Made by a program: the position numbers and the translations under genes. Positions 52,119 to 60,920 of a stretch of 64,000 nucleotides of DNA are shown here, in pieces. The first letter of the stretch is position 1, and each line of letters opens with the position of its first letter. Under the pieces are notes generated by a model. That model was not told where the DNA came from. It did no database searches and saw only the letters and a program-made list of their open reading frames with translations. The stretch covers positions 849,249 through 913,248 of the forward strand of contig CAVVAE010000002.1 in the NCBI GenBank assembly GCA_963746185.1, read 5' to 3'. The DNA is from CAVVAE01 sp963746185. GTDB taxonomy: Bacteria; Actinomycetota; Actinomycetes; Propionibacteriales; Nocardioidaceae.

Positions 52119-53033
52119 ATGAATACCCAGCAACAGCTCACCGGCACCGACCGTGACCCGGCGATGCGCAACCAATCGCATGCCCTGTGGGCGTCCGTCG
52201 CTCCGGCTTGGGCGGAGCACACCAGTTATGTGGATGAGCGGGGAGCCGAGGTGACGCAGCGCATGTTGCAGGTCGTGAGCATCAAGCCAGGTGACCGTGT
52301 GCTCGAGCTTGCTTGCGGACCTGGCAGCGTGGGGCTCGCGGCTGCCCCGCTGGTCATGCCCGCTGGGGAGGTGGTGATGTCTGACGTCGTCCCCGAGATG
52401 ACGGCGATCGCTGCTGCACGGGCGGCCGACGCCGGGTTCTCGAATGTCACGACGCGAGATCTCGACATCGAAGCCATCGATGAGGCCGATGCGTCGTACG
52501 ACATCGTTCTGTGCCGCGAGGGGCTCATGTTCGCGGCAGACCCAGGGCGAGCGATCCAGGAGATCGACCGGGTGCTGCGACCGGGAGGACGGGTCTGCCT
52601 GGCGGTTTGGGGTCCCCCCGAGAGCAACCCTTGGCTGTCACTCGTGTTTGATGCCGTCGCGGAGGCGACCGGATCGCCCGTCCCTCCGCCCGGCGTTCGC
52701 GGACCCTTCTCCTTGGGTGATCGCGAGCAGCTCACCACGCTGATGTCGCAGCACTTGGACGACGTACACATCACCGAGATCGCTGTTCCACTCCGCGCCG
52801 AGTCGTTCAACGAGTGGTGGCAGCGCACGCTGGCACTCGCAGGTCCGCTGGCTGCCCGGTTGGCGTCCCTGCCGGAGACGGCAAGGCGTGCGGTGACGGA
52901 TCGTTTGCAGGCAGCCGTAGCGCCGTTCGAGACCCCCACCGGGATCGAGATTCCCGGCCTGGCCATGCTCGCCTCCGCGGCGGCTGGGTCGCGCTTGGGG
53001 CCTGCGGGTTTGGGCCATCGTGCCAGGCATTGA
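52119..53033 (+). CDS. Class I SAM-dependent methyltransferase (UbiE-like)
   Basis: 304 residues. The SAM site is RVLELACGPGSVGLAAAPL, motif II is ASYDIVLCREGLMFAADPGRAI, and motif III RVLRPGGRVCLAVWGPP. The C-terminal third is specific to a family common beside TetR regulators. Substrate unknown. ATG 52119 has GGAAGGA 6 bases upstream. The last ~15 residues are low-complexity. Confidence 0.88.
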   Translation: MNTQQQLTGTDRDPAMRNQSHALWASVAPAWAEHTSYVDERGAEVTQRMLQVVSIKPGDRVLELACGPGSVGLAAAPLVMPAGEVVMSDVVPEMTAIAAARAADAGFSNVTTRDLDIEAIDEADASYDIVLCREGLMFAADPGRAIQEIDRVLRPGGRVCLAVWGPPESNPWLSLVFDAVAEATGSPVPPPGVRGPFSLGDREQLTTLMSQHLDDVHITEIAVPLRAESFNEWWQRTLALAGPLAARLASLPETARRAVTDRLQAAVAPFETPTGIEIPGLAMLASAAAGSRLGPAGLGHRARH

Positions 53034-53061
53034 CCCTGACGAACGTCCCCAACCTCGACCG

Positions 53062-54534
53062 TCAGCCGACCTGCTTGCCGAGCACCACGTCGACTGACGA
53101 TGTCGACCCTCCGTGCAGCACCTTGAACGTGACCGTGTCGCCCGGTTCGAACGAACGGATCTTGACGATCAGCTCGATGCCGTCGTTGACCACCTGACCG
53201 TTGACCTCTTTGATGAGGTCGCCCGACTCGATCCCCGCCCTTTCCGCGGGGCTGTCGTCGTCGATGGTCTGCACCTTGGCGCCGCCAACGCCGGTGGTGG
53301 TGCTCACGTGAGCTCCGATGACGGGGTACTCAGCGTGGCCGGTCTGGATGATCTGCTCGACGGTGTGGACGACCTGGTCGATGGGGATCGAGAACCCCAC
53401 GCCGATGTTCCCCGACTGCTGCGCCGTCGCTCCGTCAACCGTGGCGATCGCAGAGTTGACGCCGATGACGGAACCGTCGAGGTCGACGAGTGGGCCGCCG
53501 GAGTTGCCGGGGTTGATAGCGGCGTCGGTCTGCAAGGCGTTGATGTACGACGTCTCGCCTTCACCACCCGCGGTTACCGGACGCTGGGTCGCACTGATGA
53601 TGCCGGCGGTCACGGTGGAGTTGAGGCCAAGAGGTGAGCCGATGGCGACCACGCTTTGACCGACAGCCACGCCCTCCGACCGACCCAGGGTCGCCGGAGT
53701 CAGGTCGGGACTCTCCTCCAGCTTGATCACCGCCAAGTCGTACGACGGACTCCGACCCACGAGCGTCGCTGAGACACGGTCACCGTCCGGGAGTGACACC
53801 ACGATCTCGCCTGATTCGGCAGCCGGCTCGATGACATGGTTGTTCGTGACGACGTGACCTGCGCGGTCGTAGACGAAGCCGGACCCGCTGACCTCGAGCT
53901 CCGAGCCGCGTACCTCGATCGAAACCACGCTCGGCAGCAACTTTGCGGCAACGTCGACGACGGAACTCGCATCACCGCCACCGCCGTTGCCAGCAGATGG
54001 GCCGCTGGATGTGATCTGAGGGCCGTCAGGCCGCTGGGTGAGGGGTGTACCGCTCACGTCGTTCTGCGGATCGGAGGTCTCGTTGACGAGCCAGGCCGCC
54101 GCTGCTCCGCCGCCGAGACCGAGCAACACCGCAAGCACCGCCACGGGCAGCAGCGGCACCTTCGGGCGTCGTGGCGGACCGGGAGGTTGGGAGTGCGGTG
54201 CTGGCCAGCCGGATCCTGGTTGCTGAGGCGGTCCAGGCCACCCTGATGTGGGACGAGGAGGAGGTGGTTGGCCCGGCGGTGACGGGCCGAGGTAGGGAGG
54301 CGGAGCCTGTGGCGGTCCTGACGCGTGAGGTGCGGCGCCGGGCCATTCGCCTGCAGGCGGTTGAGCCGGACCGGCCGGCCGGTGCTGACCCGGCCCGCCA
54401 GCCGCAGGCGCAGGAGGTCCGGATGGAGGCGAGGGACGCTCGGGGATGGCGGCGGGCTGCTCCGCCGTCAGCTCCTCATCGTTCTCGGGCCGCCCTGGGC
54501 CCGGAGCGTCAGGACCGCGATCGTGCTCGGACAC
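53062..54534 (-). CDS. htrA: HtrA/DegP-like serine protease with PDZ domain
   Basis: 490 residues. A ~125-residue proline-rich cytoplasmic tail precedes one transmembrane helix (VPLLPVAVLAVLLGLGGGAAAAWLV). The trypsin-like domain has the triad in VTNNHVIE (His), SYDLAVIKL (Asp) and NPGNSGGPLVD (Ser). A PDZ domain (about residues 395-480) follows, with VQTIDDDSPAERAGIESGDLIKEVNG. It degrades misfolded envelope proteins and processes the anti-sigma system. GTG 54534 starts it, 73 bases after rseA; it corresponds to Rv1223. Confidence 0.94.
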   Translation of the reverse strand: MSEHDRGPDAPGPGRPENDEELTAEQPAAIPERPSPPSGPPAPAAGGPGQHRPAGPAQPPAGEWPGAAPHASGPPQAPPPYLGPSPPGQPPPPRPTSGWPGPPQQPGSGWPAPHSQPPGPPRRPKVPLLPVAVLAVLLGLGGGAAAAWLVNETSDPQNDVSGTPLTQRPDGPQITSSGPSAGNGGGGDASSVVDVAAKLLPSVVSIEVRGSELEVSGSGFVYDRAGHVVTNNHVIEPAAESGEIVVSLPDGDRVSATLVGRSPSYDLAVIKLEESPDLTPATLGRSEGVAVGQSVVAIGSPLGLNSTVTAGIISATQRPVTAGGEGETSYINALQTDAAINPGNSGGPLVDLDGSVIGVNSAIATVDGATAQQSGNIGVGFSIPIDQVVHTVEQIIQTGHAEYPVIGAHVSTTTGVGGAKVQTIDDDSPAERAGIESGDLIKEVNGQVVNDGIELIVKIRSFEPGDTVTFKVLHGGSTSSVDVVLGKQVG

Positions 54535-54607
54535 TCACTACTCCTTGGTGGTGGGTATCCAAGCATGCCTTACGGCGTCAGTTCGTGGGAGCCCGACTCT
54601 GGCGGAC

Positions 54608-56086
54608 TCAGCCGGCGAGGTGGAGGAACGAGCCGACCCGAGACAGTCCCCGTCCGAGCCTGCTCACAGACGACGACTCGGGTGGCGCCGTATGGGGCAG
54701 CGCCGCGACCAGGTCGGCCGTCGTACTCGGTGGTGCATCGGTGAGCACGGTGTAGATCGTGCTGCCGGACTGCCACACGGCCATCGTGGGCAGCCCCTCC
54801 TTCACCCAGATCGAGCCGCCGTCTGACGTGATGCGGTCGAAGCCTGGCAACGCCGCGTCATCGAGCTGACCGTGCTCCTCGAACACCGAGACCGTGGAGA
54901 GTCCGTCGGAGTACGCCGCATGCATGACGTCGCGCTTGCCGTCGAGCCGGTGCAGCAGGGTGAGGTGGAAATCGCTGGGCAGTGTTTGCGGACACGCCCA
55001 ACCTTTGTCGGTCAACGTCGCAGCGAACTCAGTGGAGACCGGTGTCGCGGAGGGGGCCTCGAACTCAGGGGGCAGGTGCGGGATGAAACCTTTGCGGGTG
55101 GTCTGCAACGACGTCAGGTCGCTCGACCTGACCAGGGCCCCACCGTCGTACAGCTCGCGGCGAAGCAGCATGCCGCTGGCATCGTCGATCCAGAAATTCG
55201 CCGTGACGTCTCCGTCGCGGGACGCCGAGATCACGGTGGCTTGCCGACCGGCAAGGTTGTCATGACCGACGACGGCGACATCGTAGGAGTCGATCAGCAG
55301 GTCAACCGGTTGTCCGCCGAGGCCACTGGCGCCCGAGGACTCGCGGGCGGCGACAAAAGTCGCCGTTGGGCTATCGGGGTCGCTCGTCGCGAAGCTGGTG
55401 CCCTGACGCGGGGAGTGCTCGACCTCGAGCGTGACACTTGACTCGCCTTGCGGTCCAAACCAGCTCACTCGTCGGGTCCCGGAGTAGGCCACCCGGGCTG
55501 GGGCGGTCGCGGCTTGGTGAAGCAGGCGTACGGCGCGTCGGTCGTCGCCAGTGGCGCCGTGCGAACCTGTCGCCGTCAGGGACCTGCCGACCTGTGCCGC
55601 GAACGGCGGGCCCGACCGGCTGGAGTTGCGGGTCGTGGTCACCTTGGTCGCTATCGCCTCGACGGCGGGGTCTGACAGTCCGGCAGCTCCGGTACTGCCC
55701 GCGAACTCCGCGGAGAACTCCTCGATCGGTGGGGCCACCTGGTGCTCCGGCTCCTGAGGTGCGCCGACCGCGTACGCGAGCGTGAGAACCGCAAGGGACA
55801 CCGATCCGGCACCGACCAGGGCTCGCCGGGCGGCAACCGTGGTCCAGGGTGAGGACGTGACACCACCACTGGTGGGTGCCGGCCGGACAGCTCCCAGCGT
55901 GGCGAACAGGTCAGCGGGTGGCTCAGCGGCGGCCAGGCCGAGCAGCCGCTGTTTGAGCGCGTAAGTCTGTTCGAGCTCTTGCTGGCAAACCGCGCAAGCC
56001 CGGGCGTGGGCGATTGCTCGCTTGCGCGCCCGACCCTGGAGCTCGCCGTCGATGAGGGCTGACACCTTGTGGTGGAGGTGGCTCAT
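54608..56086 (-). CDS. rseA: Anti-sigma factor RseA fused to an RseB/MucB-like sensor domain
   Basis: 492 residues. The N-terminal zinc-binding anti-sigma domain carries HARACAVC (HxxxCxxC) near residue 27. A transmembrane helix (ALVGAGSVSLAVLTLAYAVGA) lies near 90-108. The extracytoplasmic part has a beta-rich RseB/MucB-type fold (VRLLHQAATAPARVAYSGTRRVSWFGPQG to WACPQTLPSDFHLTLLHRLDG). In M. tuberculosis RseA is short; here sensing and sigma-binding parts are in one protein. The ATG at 56086 overlaps the sigE stop (ATGA). It holds SigE inactive until envelope stress. Confidence 0.88.
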   Translation of the reverse strand: MSHLHHKVSALIDGELQGRARKRAIAHARACAVCQQELEQTYALKQRLLGLAAAEPPADLFATLGAVRPAPTSGGVTSSPWTTVAARRALVGAGSVSLAVLTLAYAVGAPQEPEHQVAPPIEEFSAEFAGSTGAAGLSDPAVEAIATKVTTTRNSSRSGPPFAAQVGRSLTATGSHGATGDDRRAVRLLHQAATAPARVAYSGTRRVSWFGPQGESSVTLEVEHSPRQGTSFATSDPDSPTATFVAARESSGASGLGGQPVDLLIDSYDVAVVGHDNLAGRQATVISASRDGDVTANFWIDDASGMLLRRELYDGGALVRSSDLTSLQTTRKGFIPHLPPEFEAPSATPVSTEFAATLTDKGWACPQTLPSDFHLTLLHRLDGKRDVMHAAYSDGLSTVSVFEEHGQLDDAALPGFDRITSDGGSIWVKEGLPTMAVWQSGSTIYTVLTDAPPSTTADLVAALPHTAPPESSSVSRLGRGLSRVGSFLHLAG

Positions 56087-56613
56087 CGCGTGCCCCCGAC
56101 ATGGCTCGGGTCGACGGCACCCCCGAATCGAGTACGTGATGCAGTGGGCGCCCGATGGGCGAGCGCTTTACGAAGCATGGAGCGGCCGCGGTGGATGCGT
56201 GAGCGCACCGTGCCGATCTTGACGTCGAGGACGGCGGCGATCTCGTCGTAGGTCAACCCCTCGACGTCGCACAGGACCACGGCGACACGGAAGTCCGGTT
56301 GCAGCTCAGCGAGGGCGACTTCGATGTCACCGTCGAACGACTGGTCGTCGAATCCGGCCGCAGGCGAGGGCAGAAAACCTGCCAGCTTGTCGCCGACGTC
56401 GTCAGGCAGTGAGTCGAATCGGATGCGCTGGCGGCGACGGGCCTGGTCGAGGAAGAGGTTGGTGGTGATCCGGTGCAGCCAGCCCTCGAACGTGCCTGGC
56501 TGGTAGGACGACAGTGAGCGGAAGACCCGCACGAAGACCTCTTGGGTCAAGTCCTCGGCGTCGTAGCGGTTGCCGGTGAGGCGGTACGCGAGGCGATAGA
56601 CGCGTGCCGAGTG
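56083..56613 (-). CDS. sigE: ECF sigma factor SigE, 5' end missing at a sequence junction
   Basis: The frame runs from HSARVYRLAYRLTGNRYDAEDLTQEVFVRVFRS (region 2) through FEGWLHRITTNLFLDQARR to region 4 (VVLCDVEGLTYDEIAAVLDVKIGTVRSRIHRGR) and stops at 56083. It matches M. tuberculosis SigE, but about 80 N-terminal residues are absent. Upstream of 56613 the sequence turns into part of a carboxypeptidase gene. An internal ATG at 56550 is not a plausible start, as region 2.1 would be lost. SigE directs the envelope-stress regulon, including rseA and htrA, here on the same strand. Confidence 0.9.
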   Translation of the reverse strand, partial: HSARVYRLAYRLTGNRYDAEDLTQEVFVRVFRSLSSYQPGTFEGWLHRITTNLFLDQARRRQRIRFDSLPDDVGDKLAGFLPSPAAGFDDQSFDGDIEVALAELQPDFRVAVVLCDVEGLTYDEIAAVLDVKIGTVRSRIHRGRSMLRKALAHRAPTASRTRFGGAVDPSHVGGTR

Positions 56614-56630
56614 CAGCCGGCGAGTAGGGC
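56614..56630. other. Chimeric junction between two unrelated genomes
   Basis: Left of this point is the sigE region-2 coding sequence; right of it the same strand codes for NRNYGYRWGGPGASS of a zinc carboxypeptidase. Both genes are truncated at the same place and in different reading frames. There is no insertion sequence, repeat or tRNA at the join. An assembly or cloning artefact is the simplest cause. Confidence 0.8.
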
Positions 56631-57915
56631 GCGCTGCTCGCGCCGGGGCCGCCCCATCTGTATCCGTAGTTGCGGTTGGGATCTACGCCGAGCTGGAGCT
56701 CGCACGGCACGACGGAAGGGAACGGGTAGTTGCAGTTCTTGCGGCGGTAGGAACCCGTCCGGGAGTCGGCGCGAGGCCCGTGAGCGTCCAGACCGTCCCG
56801 GTCCCCTCCTCGGGGTCGGGATTGATGGGTGCGCTCCTCGAGTTGTTGAACCCATCTGCGTTCGTGAGCGGCATGACGATCACGCGCACCCGCTTGAGCA
56901 GGTCGGTGATGCGGGCGTCGCGCCCGTAGTTGGTCGCGAGGTCGATCGCGAACTCCATCGGCGTCTCGAGCAGCCGGCCATTCGCGTGCGTGGTGCATCG
57001 CGTTCAGGAAGAAGTACCGGCCCCCGGCGGGCGCAGCAACGTTCGCCGCGATCTCGACGGCCTGCAGGTCGCGGCCCTCCGACGTCTTGCCCTTCAGCGC
57101 GAAAGGCCGGGCGCGGTCCGGGTAGCGCTCCACGAGGCGCTTCATGTCGAGCTGGTAGTCCTCATAGGTGCGGTAGTCGGTGCGTCCCGAGGGCAGCGGA
57201 GAGCCGCGCGTTCCAACCGCGCGCGCATACGCGCGCTCGGCGGCCCGCTCACGGCGCTCCTGGGCGGCGAGGTCGGCGACGAGCGTCACGAAGCGAAATC
57301 CCGCGCGGCCCAGCACCCGCGCCTCGGCCGGGGAGTAGAGGATCACGTTGGCGTGTTGGGCGTGGGTGTCGTGGGTCACGTCTAGGCCGAGCGACTCCAG
57401 GCGCCCGACGTCCTGCCGCCCGGCGATGGTCACCCTGACGAGGGACATGCGCGGGCCGGGGACGGGCTTGCCGACCGGCAGCGCGACGAACGTGGTTGCC
57501 AAGGGCATCCGTTCCGTGCGGCCGGTGCGGCGGCAGGCCTGCAGGACGACGCGGTCCCCGCGGCGCAGCCGGACCTGCACGAGCTCGTTGCGTAGAAGCC
57601 GGCCGAACCCGCGAGACGGCGCCCGTCGGGTGCGTACGCCGCGAGATCCCAGTCGTTCCCCGTGCCGGTCCCGCGCAGGTGGGCAGTCAGGGCGCCATCC
57701 GATGGCGCGGTGTAGCTCGAGCGGGCGATCGACGGTCCCGTTCGCTGACCGGCGAGGCAGCTCACGCGCTGCGCCCCACTCGCCAGCATCGTCGTGGTCA
57801 CCGTCGAGAGAACCCTCGGCTGGACCCCTGCACTCGCGGTCGCCGCGCCGGGCAACGCGCCGAACGCCGCGGCAAGAACCATGGGTATGACAAGGTGGCG
57901 ACCCCGACCTCTCAT
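56625..57915 (-). pseudogene. Secreted M14 zinc carboxypeptidase, truncated and frameshifted
   Basis: It begins with a signal peptide (HLVIPMVLAAAFGALPGAATASA). An N-terminal domain follows (a frame change near 57585), then the activation-type region RTYEDYQLDMKRLVERYP. The zinc site HHAREWP comes at ~57000. After a shift to a second frame come MEFAIDLATNYGRDARI and VRVIVMPLTNADGF, then a return to the first frame for DPNRNYGYRWGGPGASS, where the gene is cut. The HxxE motif and the NRNY substrate-binding region identify M14. The catalytic glutamate near the C-terminus is lost. Confidence 0.8.
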
Positions 57916-57957
57916 CGCATGCTCAAACGCATGCGGCCGACAAAGCTTGTGGCGAAG

Positions 57958-58605
57958 TCAGGCCGGAACCGCGCGCGAGTCGAGGTGCGTGCCGACCTTG
58001 CGCTTCACCCGTTGGAGCGCGTTGTCGACCGTCTTGCAGTCGCACCCGATCCGCTCGCCGATCTCCTCGTAGGAGCGGCCGTCCAGGTAGAGCGACAGCA
58101 CCCGCGACTCGAGCTCGGAGAGAGCGTCGGCGAGGCAGGTGACCAGCGACCGAAGCTCCTCGGAGGAGATCGCCTGGTTCACCGGGTCGTGTGCGGTGGG
58201 GCCGGGGATCAGCTCCTCGAGCGTCGCGTCGGAGTCGCCGTTCGCCGCGGGCGACATCGAGAACGAGACGTACTGGTTCAGCGGCACGTGCTTGTTGCGC
58301 GTTGCCGTCTTCACGGCGGTGATGATCTGCCGCGTTATGCAGAGCTCGGCGAAGTTCCGGAAACTCGACTCGCGGTCGGTCCGGAAGTCGCGGACCGCCT
58401 TGAACAGGCCGACGAGCCCCTCCTGGAGCAGGTCGTCGCTGTCGCCGCCGGCCAGGAAGTACGAGGACGCCTTCAGCCGGACGAAGCCGTAGTAGCGCTT
58501 GACGATCTGGTCGTAAGCGGCCGGGTCGCCCTGCTTGGCCATGGCGATGAGGAAGCCGTCATCGACCTTGACCTGCGCTTGAGGCTTGAGGGAGATATGT
58601 GCCAC
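57958..58605 (-). CDS. sigH: RNA polymerase sigma factor SigH (Spo0H-like)
   Basis: 215 residues, close to Bacillus SigH: DQIVKRYYGFVRLKASSYFLAGGDSDDLLQEGLVGLFKAVRDF and ELCITRQIITAVKTATRNKHVPLNQYVSF. The region 4 helix-turn-helix is LYLDGRSYEEIGERIGCDCKTVDNALQRVKRK. This factor is found in Firmicutes and in Thermoleophilia, but not in Nocardioidaceae. The order cysS-rlmB-sigH on one strand is the same as in Firmicutes. It shows that this part belongs to a different lineage from the left side. Confidence 0.92.
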   Translation of the reverse strand: MAHISLKPQAQVKVDDGFLIAMAKQGDPAAYDQIVKRYYGFVRLKASSYFLAGGDSDDLLQEGLVGLFKAVRDFRTDRESSFRNFAELCITRQIITAVKTATRNKHVPLNQYVSFSMSPAANGDSDATLEELIPGPTAHDPVNQAISSEELRSLVTCLADALSELESRVLSLYLDGRSYEEIGERIGCDCKTVDNALQRVKRKVGTHLDSRAVPA

Positions 58606-58739
58606 GAGCGGTCCTTTCTTGGCCTTTTGCAGGCCAAAATAAGCTCAGTGGCGCGCTCCTCCCCAGGGCGCCAACCCTTTGCGATGACCCGAGGTCTGAA
58701 CCTCAGGTTGAAGGTGATGCCGGGCGGACGGTCCCACAG

Positions 58740-59465
58740 TTATGGAGCGTTGTCAAGCCTCTCCTGCCCCTGCAAGATCCCGTACACCAGCGCAGCGGCC
58801 GCCGCCGACACGTTCAACGAGCCCACCCTGCCCCGCATCGGCAGCGCGATGAGGGCGTCGCACGAGTCGGCCACGCGCGGGCGCAGCCCCTTGCCCTCGG
58901 CGCCCAGGACCAGCACCACTCCTCCAGCGTAGTCCGGCTCGTCGTAGCGCAGCGCCGCCTTGCCGTCCGCGCCGTAGACCCAGCAGTCGCGCTCCTTTGC
59001 GTCGGCAAGGAAGTCGGCCAGGTTGCGTACGCACGCGACCTTCAGGTGCTCCACCGCGCCCGCAGACGCGCGGCAGACGGCGGGGGTCACCGCGGCCGCG
59101 CGCCGCTCCGGGATCACGACGCCCGCGACGCCCGCTGCCTCCGCGGTGCGGCAGATCGCGCCGAGGTTCTGCGGGTCCTGGATCTCGTCGAGGGCAAGGA
59201 TCAGCGGGGCGGGCTGCGCGAGGATCTCGTCGGGCTCGGCGTAGACGTAGGGCCCGACCGACGCACCGAAGCCCTGGTGGTCCGGAGATCCGCACAGCTC
59301 GCCCAGCTCCTCCTCCCCGACCCGACGGACCTTCCGGTCGGACAGCCAGCCCGCGAGCGCCGCGCGCTCGGTCGCCCAGATCTCGTAGATCGTGCGCGGA
59401 CCGCGCAGCGCCTCCCGGACGGCGTTACGCCCGTAGACGACGGTCCGCTCGCCTTGGGGCGTCAC
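58740..59465 (-). CDS. rlmB: 23S rRNA (guanosine-2'-O-)-methyltransferase RlmB
   Basis: 241 residues of SPOUT family. An N-terminal RNA-binding part (VVYGRNAVREALRG) precedes the knot: LALDEIQDPQNLGAICRTAEAAGVAGVVIPERRAA, GVVLVLGAEGKGLRPRVADSCDALIALPMRGRVGSLNVSAAAAALVY. It methylates G2251 of 23S rRNA. It overlaps cysS by four bases (ATGA), and lies 134 bases upstream of sigH. The frame is intact. Confidence 0.93.
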   Translation of the reverse strand: MTPQGERTVVYGRNAVREALRGPRTIYEIWATERAALAGWLSDRKVRRVGEEELGELCGSPDHQGFGASVGPYVYAEPDEILAQPAPLILALDEIQDPQNLGAICRTAEAAGVAGVVIPERRAAAVTPAVCRASAGAVEHLKVACVRNLADFLADAKERDCWVYGADGKAALRYDEPDYAGGVVLVLGAEGKGLRPRVADSCDALIALPMRGRVGSLNVSAAAAALVYGILQGQERLDNAP

Positions 59466-60826
59466 GACGCGCGCACCAGCTCCGGGCCGGCGGCGCCGTC
59501 GCGAACCTGCCAGCCCGCGACGAGCAGCTCGTCGCGCAGGCGGTCGGCCTCGTCGTAGTCACCCCCGGCACGGGCGGCCTCGCGTCGCTGCAGGAGCGCA
59601 AGCGCGGCGGCGTCCGGGCCGCCGGCCGAGTCGTCCTCGAGCAGGTTCTCGAGTGCGAGGACCGCGAGCATCTCGCGCAGGTGGGAATCGCCCACCGTCT
59701 CCCGCGCGTCCGCCCGCCGGTTTGCGTCGCGCACCCATTCGAACAATGCCGTCAGCGCGCCGTGGGTGTTGAAGTCATCGGCGAGCTCGGCGAAGAAGCG
59801 GTCGCGCATCGGCTCGAGCTCGCCCGGCGACTCTCCGGCCTGCAGGCGCCGCGCCGCCTCTCGGACGCGGCCCACGCTCGCGCGGGCCTGCTCGATCGCA
59901 TCCTCGCTGTAGGCCATCGGCTGCCGGTAGTGGGCGTTGGCGAACAGCATGAGGAGGGCGTCGCGACCGACCTCCTCCACCGCCTGGTGCAGCGAGGCGA
60001 TGTTGCCGACGGACTTGGCCATCTTCTCGCCCTTCATCTGGAGCATCCCGTTGTGCATCCAGATCCGGGTGAGTTCTCGCCCGCGCCCGGCACGCGTCTG
60101 CGCCGCCTCGTTCTCGTGGTGGGGGAAGAGGAGGTCGGAGCCGCCGCCGTGAACGTCGAACTCGAGCCCGAGCAGGTCCTCCGCCATCGCGGAGCACTCG
60201 ATGTGCCAGCCGGGCCGCCCCGCCCCCCACGGCGCCTCCCAGGCAGTGTCCTCGTCGGGCTTCTGGCCCTTCCACAGGGCGAAGTCGAGCGGATCCTCCT
60301 TGCGCTCGGCGCCTTCGACGCCCTCTCCCTGGTCCATGTCCTCGACCGACCGGTGGGACAGCGTGCCGTACCGGTCGTCGGTCCGGACGCGGAAGAAGAC
60401 GTCACCGTCGCTCGCGTACGCATGACCACGGTCGATGAGCGCCGAGATGAGGTCCTTGATGGGCTCGATCGTCTCGCTGGCGAGCGGCTCGTGATCCGGA
60501 CGGCCGAGCCCGAGGGCGTCGGTGTCCGCGAAGTAGTGGGCGGTCATCTCGCGCGCGAGCTCGTCGCTCGGGCGACCCGCGGCCCGCGCGGCGTCGTAGA
60601 TCTTGTCGTTGACGTCGGTGACGTTGATGGCGAGCGTGGTCTCGAGCCCCTCGTGCTCCAGGAAGCGCTTCAGCCAGGAGAAGACGACATACGGCCGGGC
60701 GTTACCGACGTGGATCCGCGCGTACACCGTGGGCCCGCACGCATAGACCGACACCCGCCCCGGGTCCCGAGGCTCGAGCGCCCGCAGCTCGCCGGCCCGC
60801 GTGTCGTGGAGGTGGATCTCGCGCAC
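59462..60826 (-). CDS. cysS: Cysteinyl-tRNA synthetase
   Basis: 454 residues. It has the HIGH-type motif as RIHVGNARPYV near 36, the first zinc cysteine in VYACGPTVYA, WHIECSAMA, the second zinc ligands in FPHHENEAAQ and the KMSKS-like KMAKS. A C-terminal DALR-type helical domain follows. It charges tRNA-Cys. The GTG or ATG at 60826 (MREIHLHDTR) fits the family. Intact, unlike its neighbours, and divergent from the SCP2-hydrolase gene. Confidence 0.95.
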   Translation of the reverse strand: MREIHLHDTRAGELRALEPRDPGRVSVYACGPTVYARIHVGNARPYVVFSWLKRFLEHEGLETTLAINVTDVNDKIYDAARAAGRPSDELAREMTAHYFADTDALGLGRPDHEPLASETIEPIKDLISALIDRGHAYASDGDVFFRVRTDDRYGTLSHRSVEDMDQGEGVEGAERKEDPLDFALWKGQKPDEDTAWEAPWGAGRPGWHIECSAMAEDLLGLEFDVHGGGSDLLFPHHENEAAQTRAGRGRELTRIWMHNGMLQMKGEKMAKSVGNIASLHQAVEEVGRDALLMLFANAHYRQPMAYSEDAIEQARASVGRVREAARRLQAGESPGELEPMRDRFFAELADDFNTHGALTALFEWVRDANRRADARETVGDSHLREMLAVLALENLLEDDSAGGPDAAALALLQRREAARAGGDYDEADRLRDELLVAGWQVRDGAAGPELVRAS

Positions 60827-60920
60827 CAGGGCACGGTATCGCGCCGAGTATTGGTGTGAGAAAGCCCAAATTGCGGGTATGCCGACGCGGTGCTACGGAG
60901 CGCCCGGTAGAGCGTGTAGG

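Noticed and set aside
48507..52119. A toxin-antitoxin or defence island
   Set aside because: The small genes here are regulators with identifiable families (ArsR, YCII, TetR, DUF1905); no toxin, nuclease or methylase typical of defence was found.
56402..57580. A single 392-residue fusion protein spanning the junction
   Set aside because: The open frame continues past the carboxypeptidase only by chance; its last ~70 residues are sigE read out of frame.
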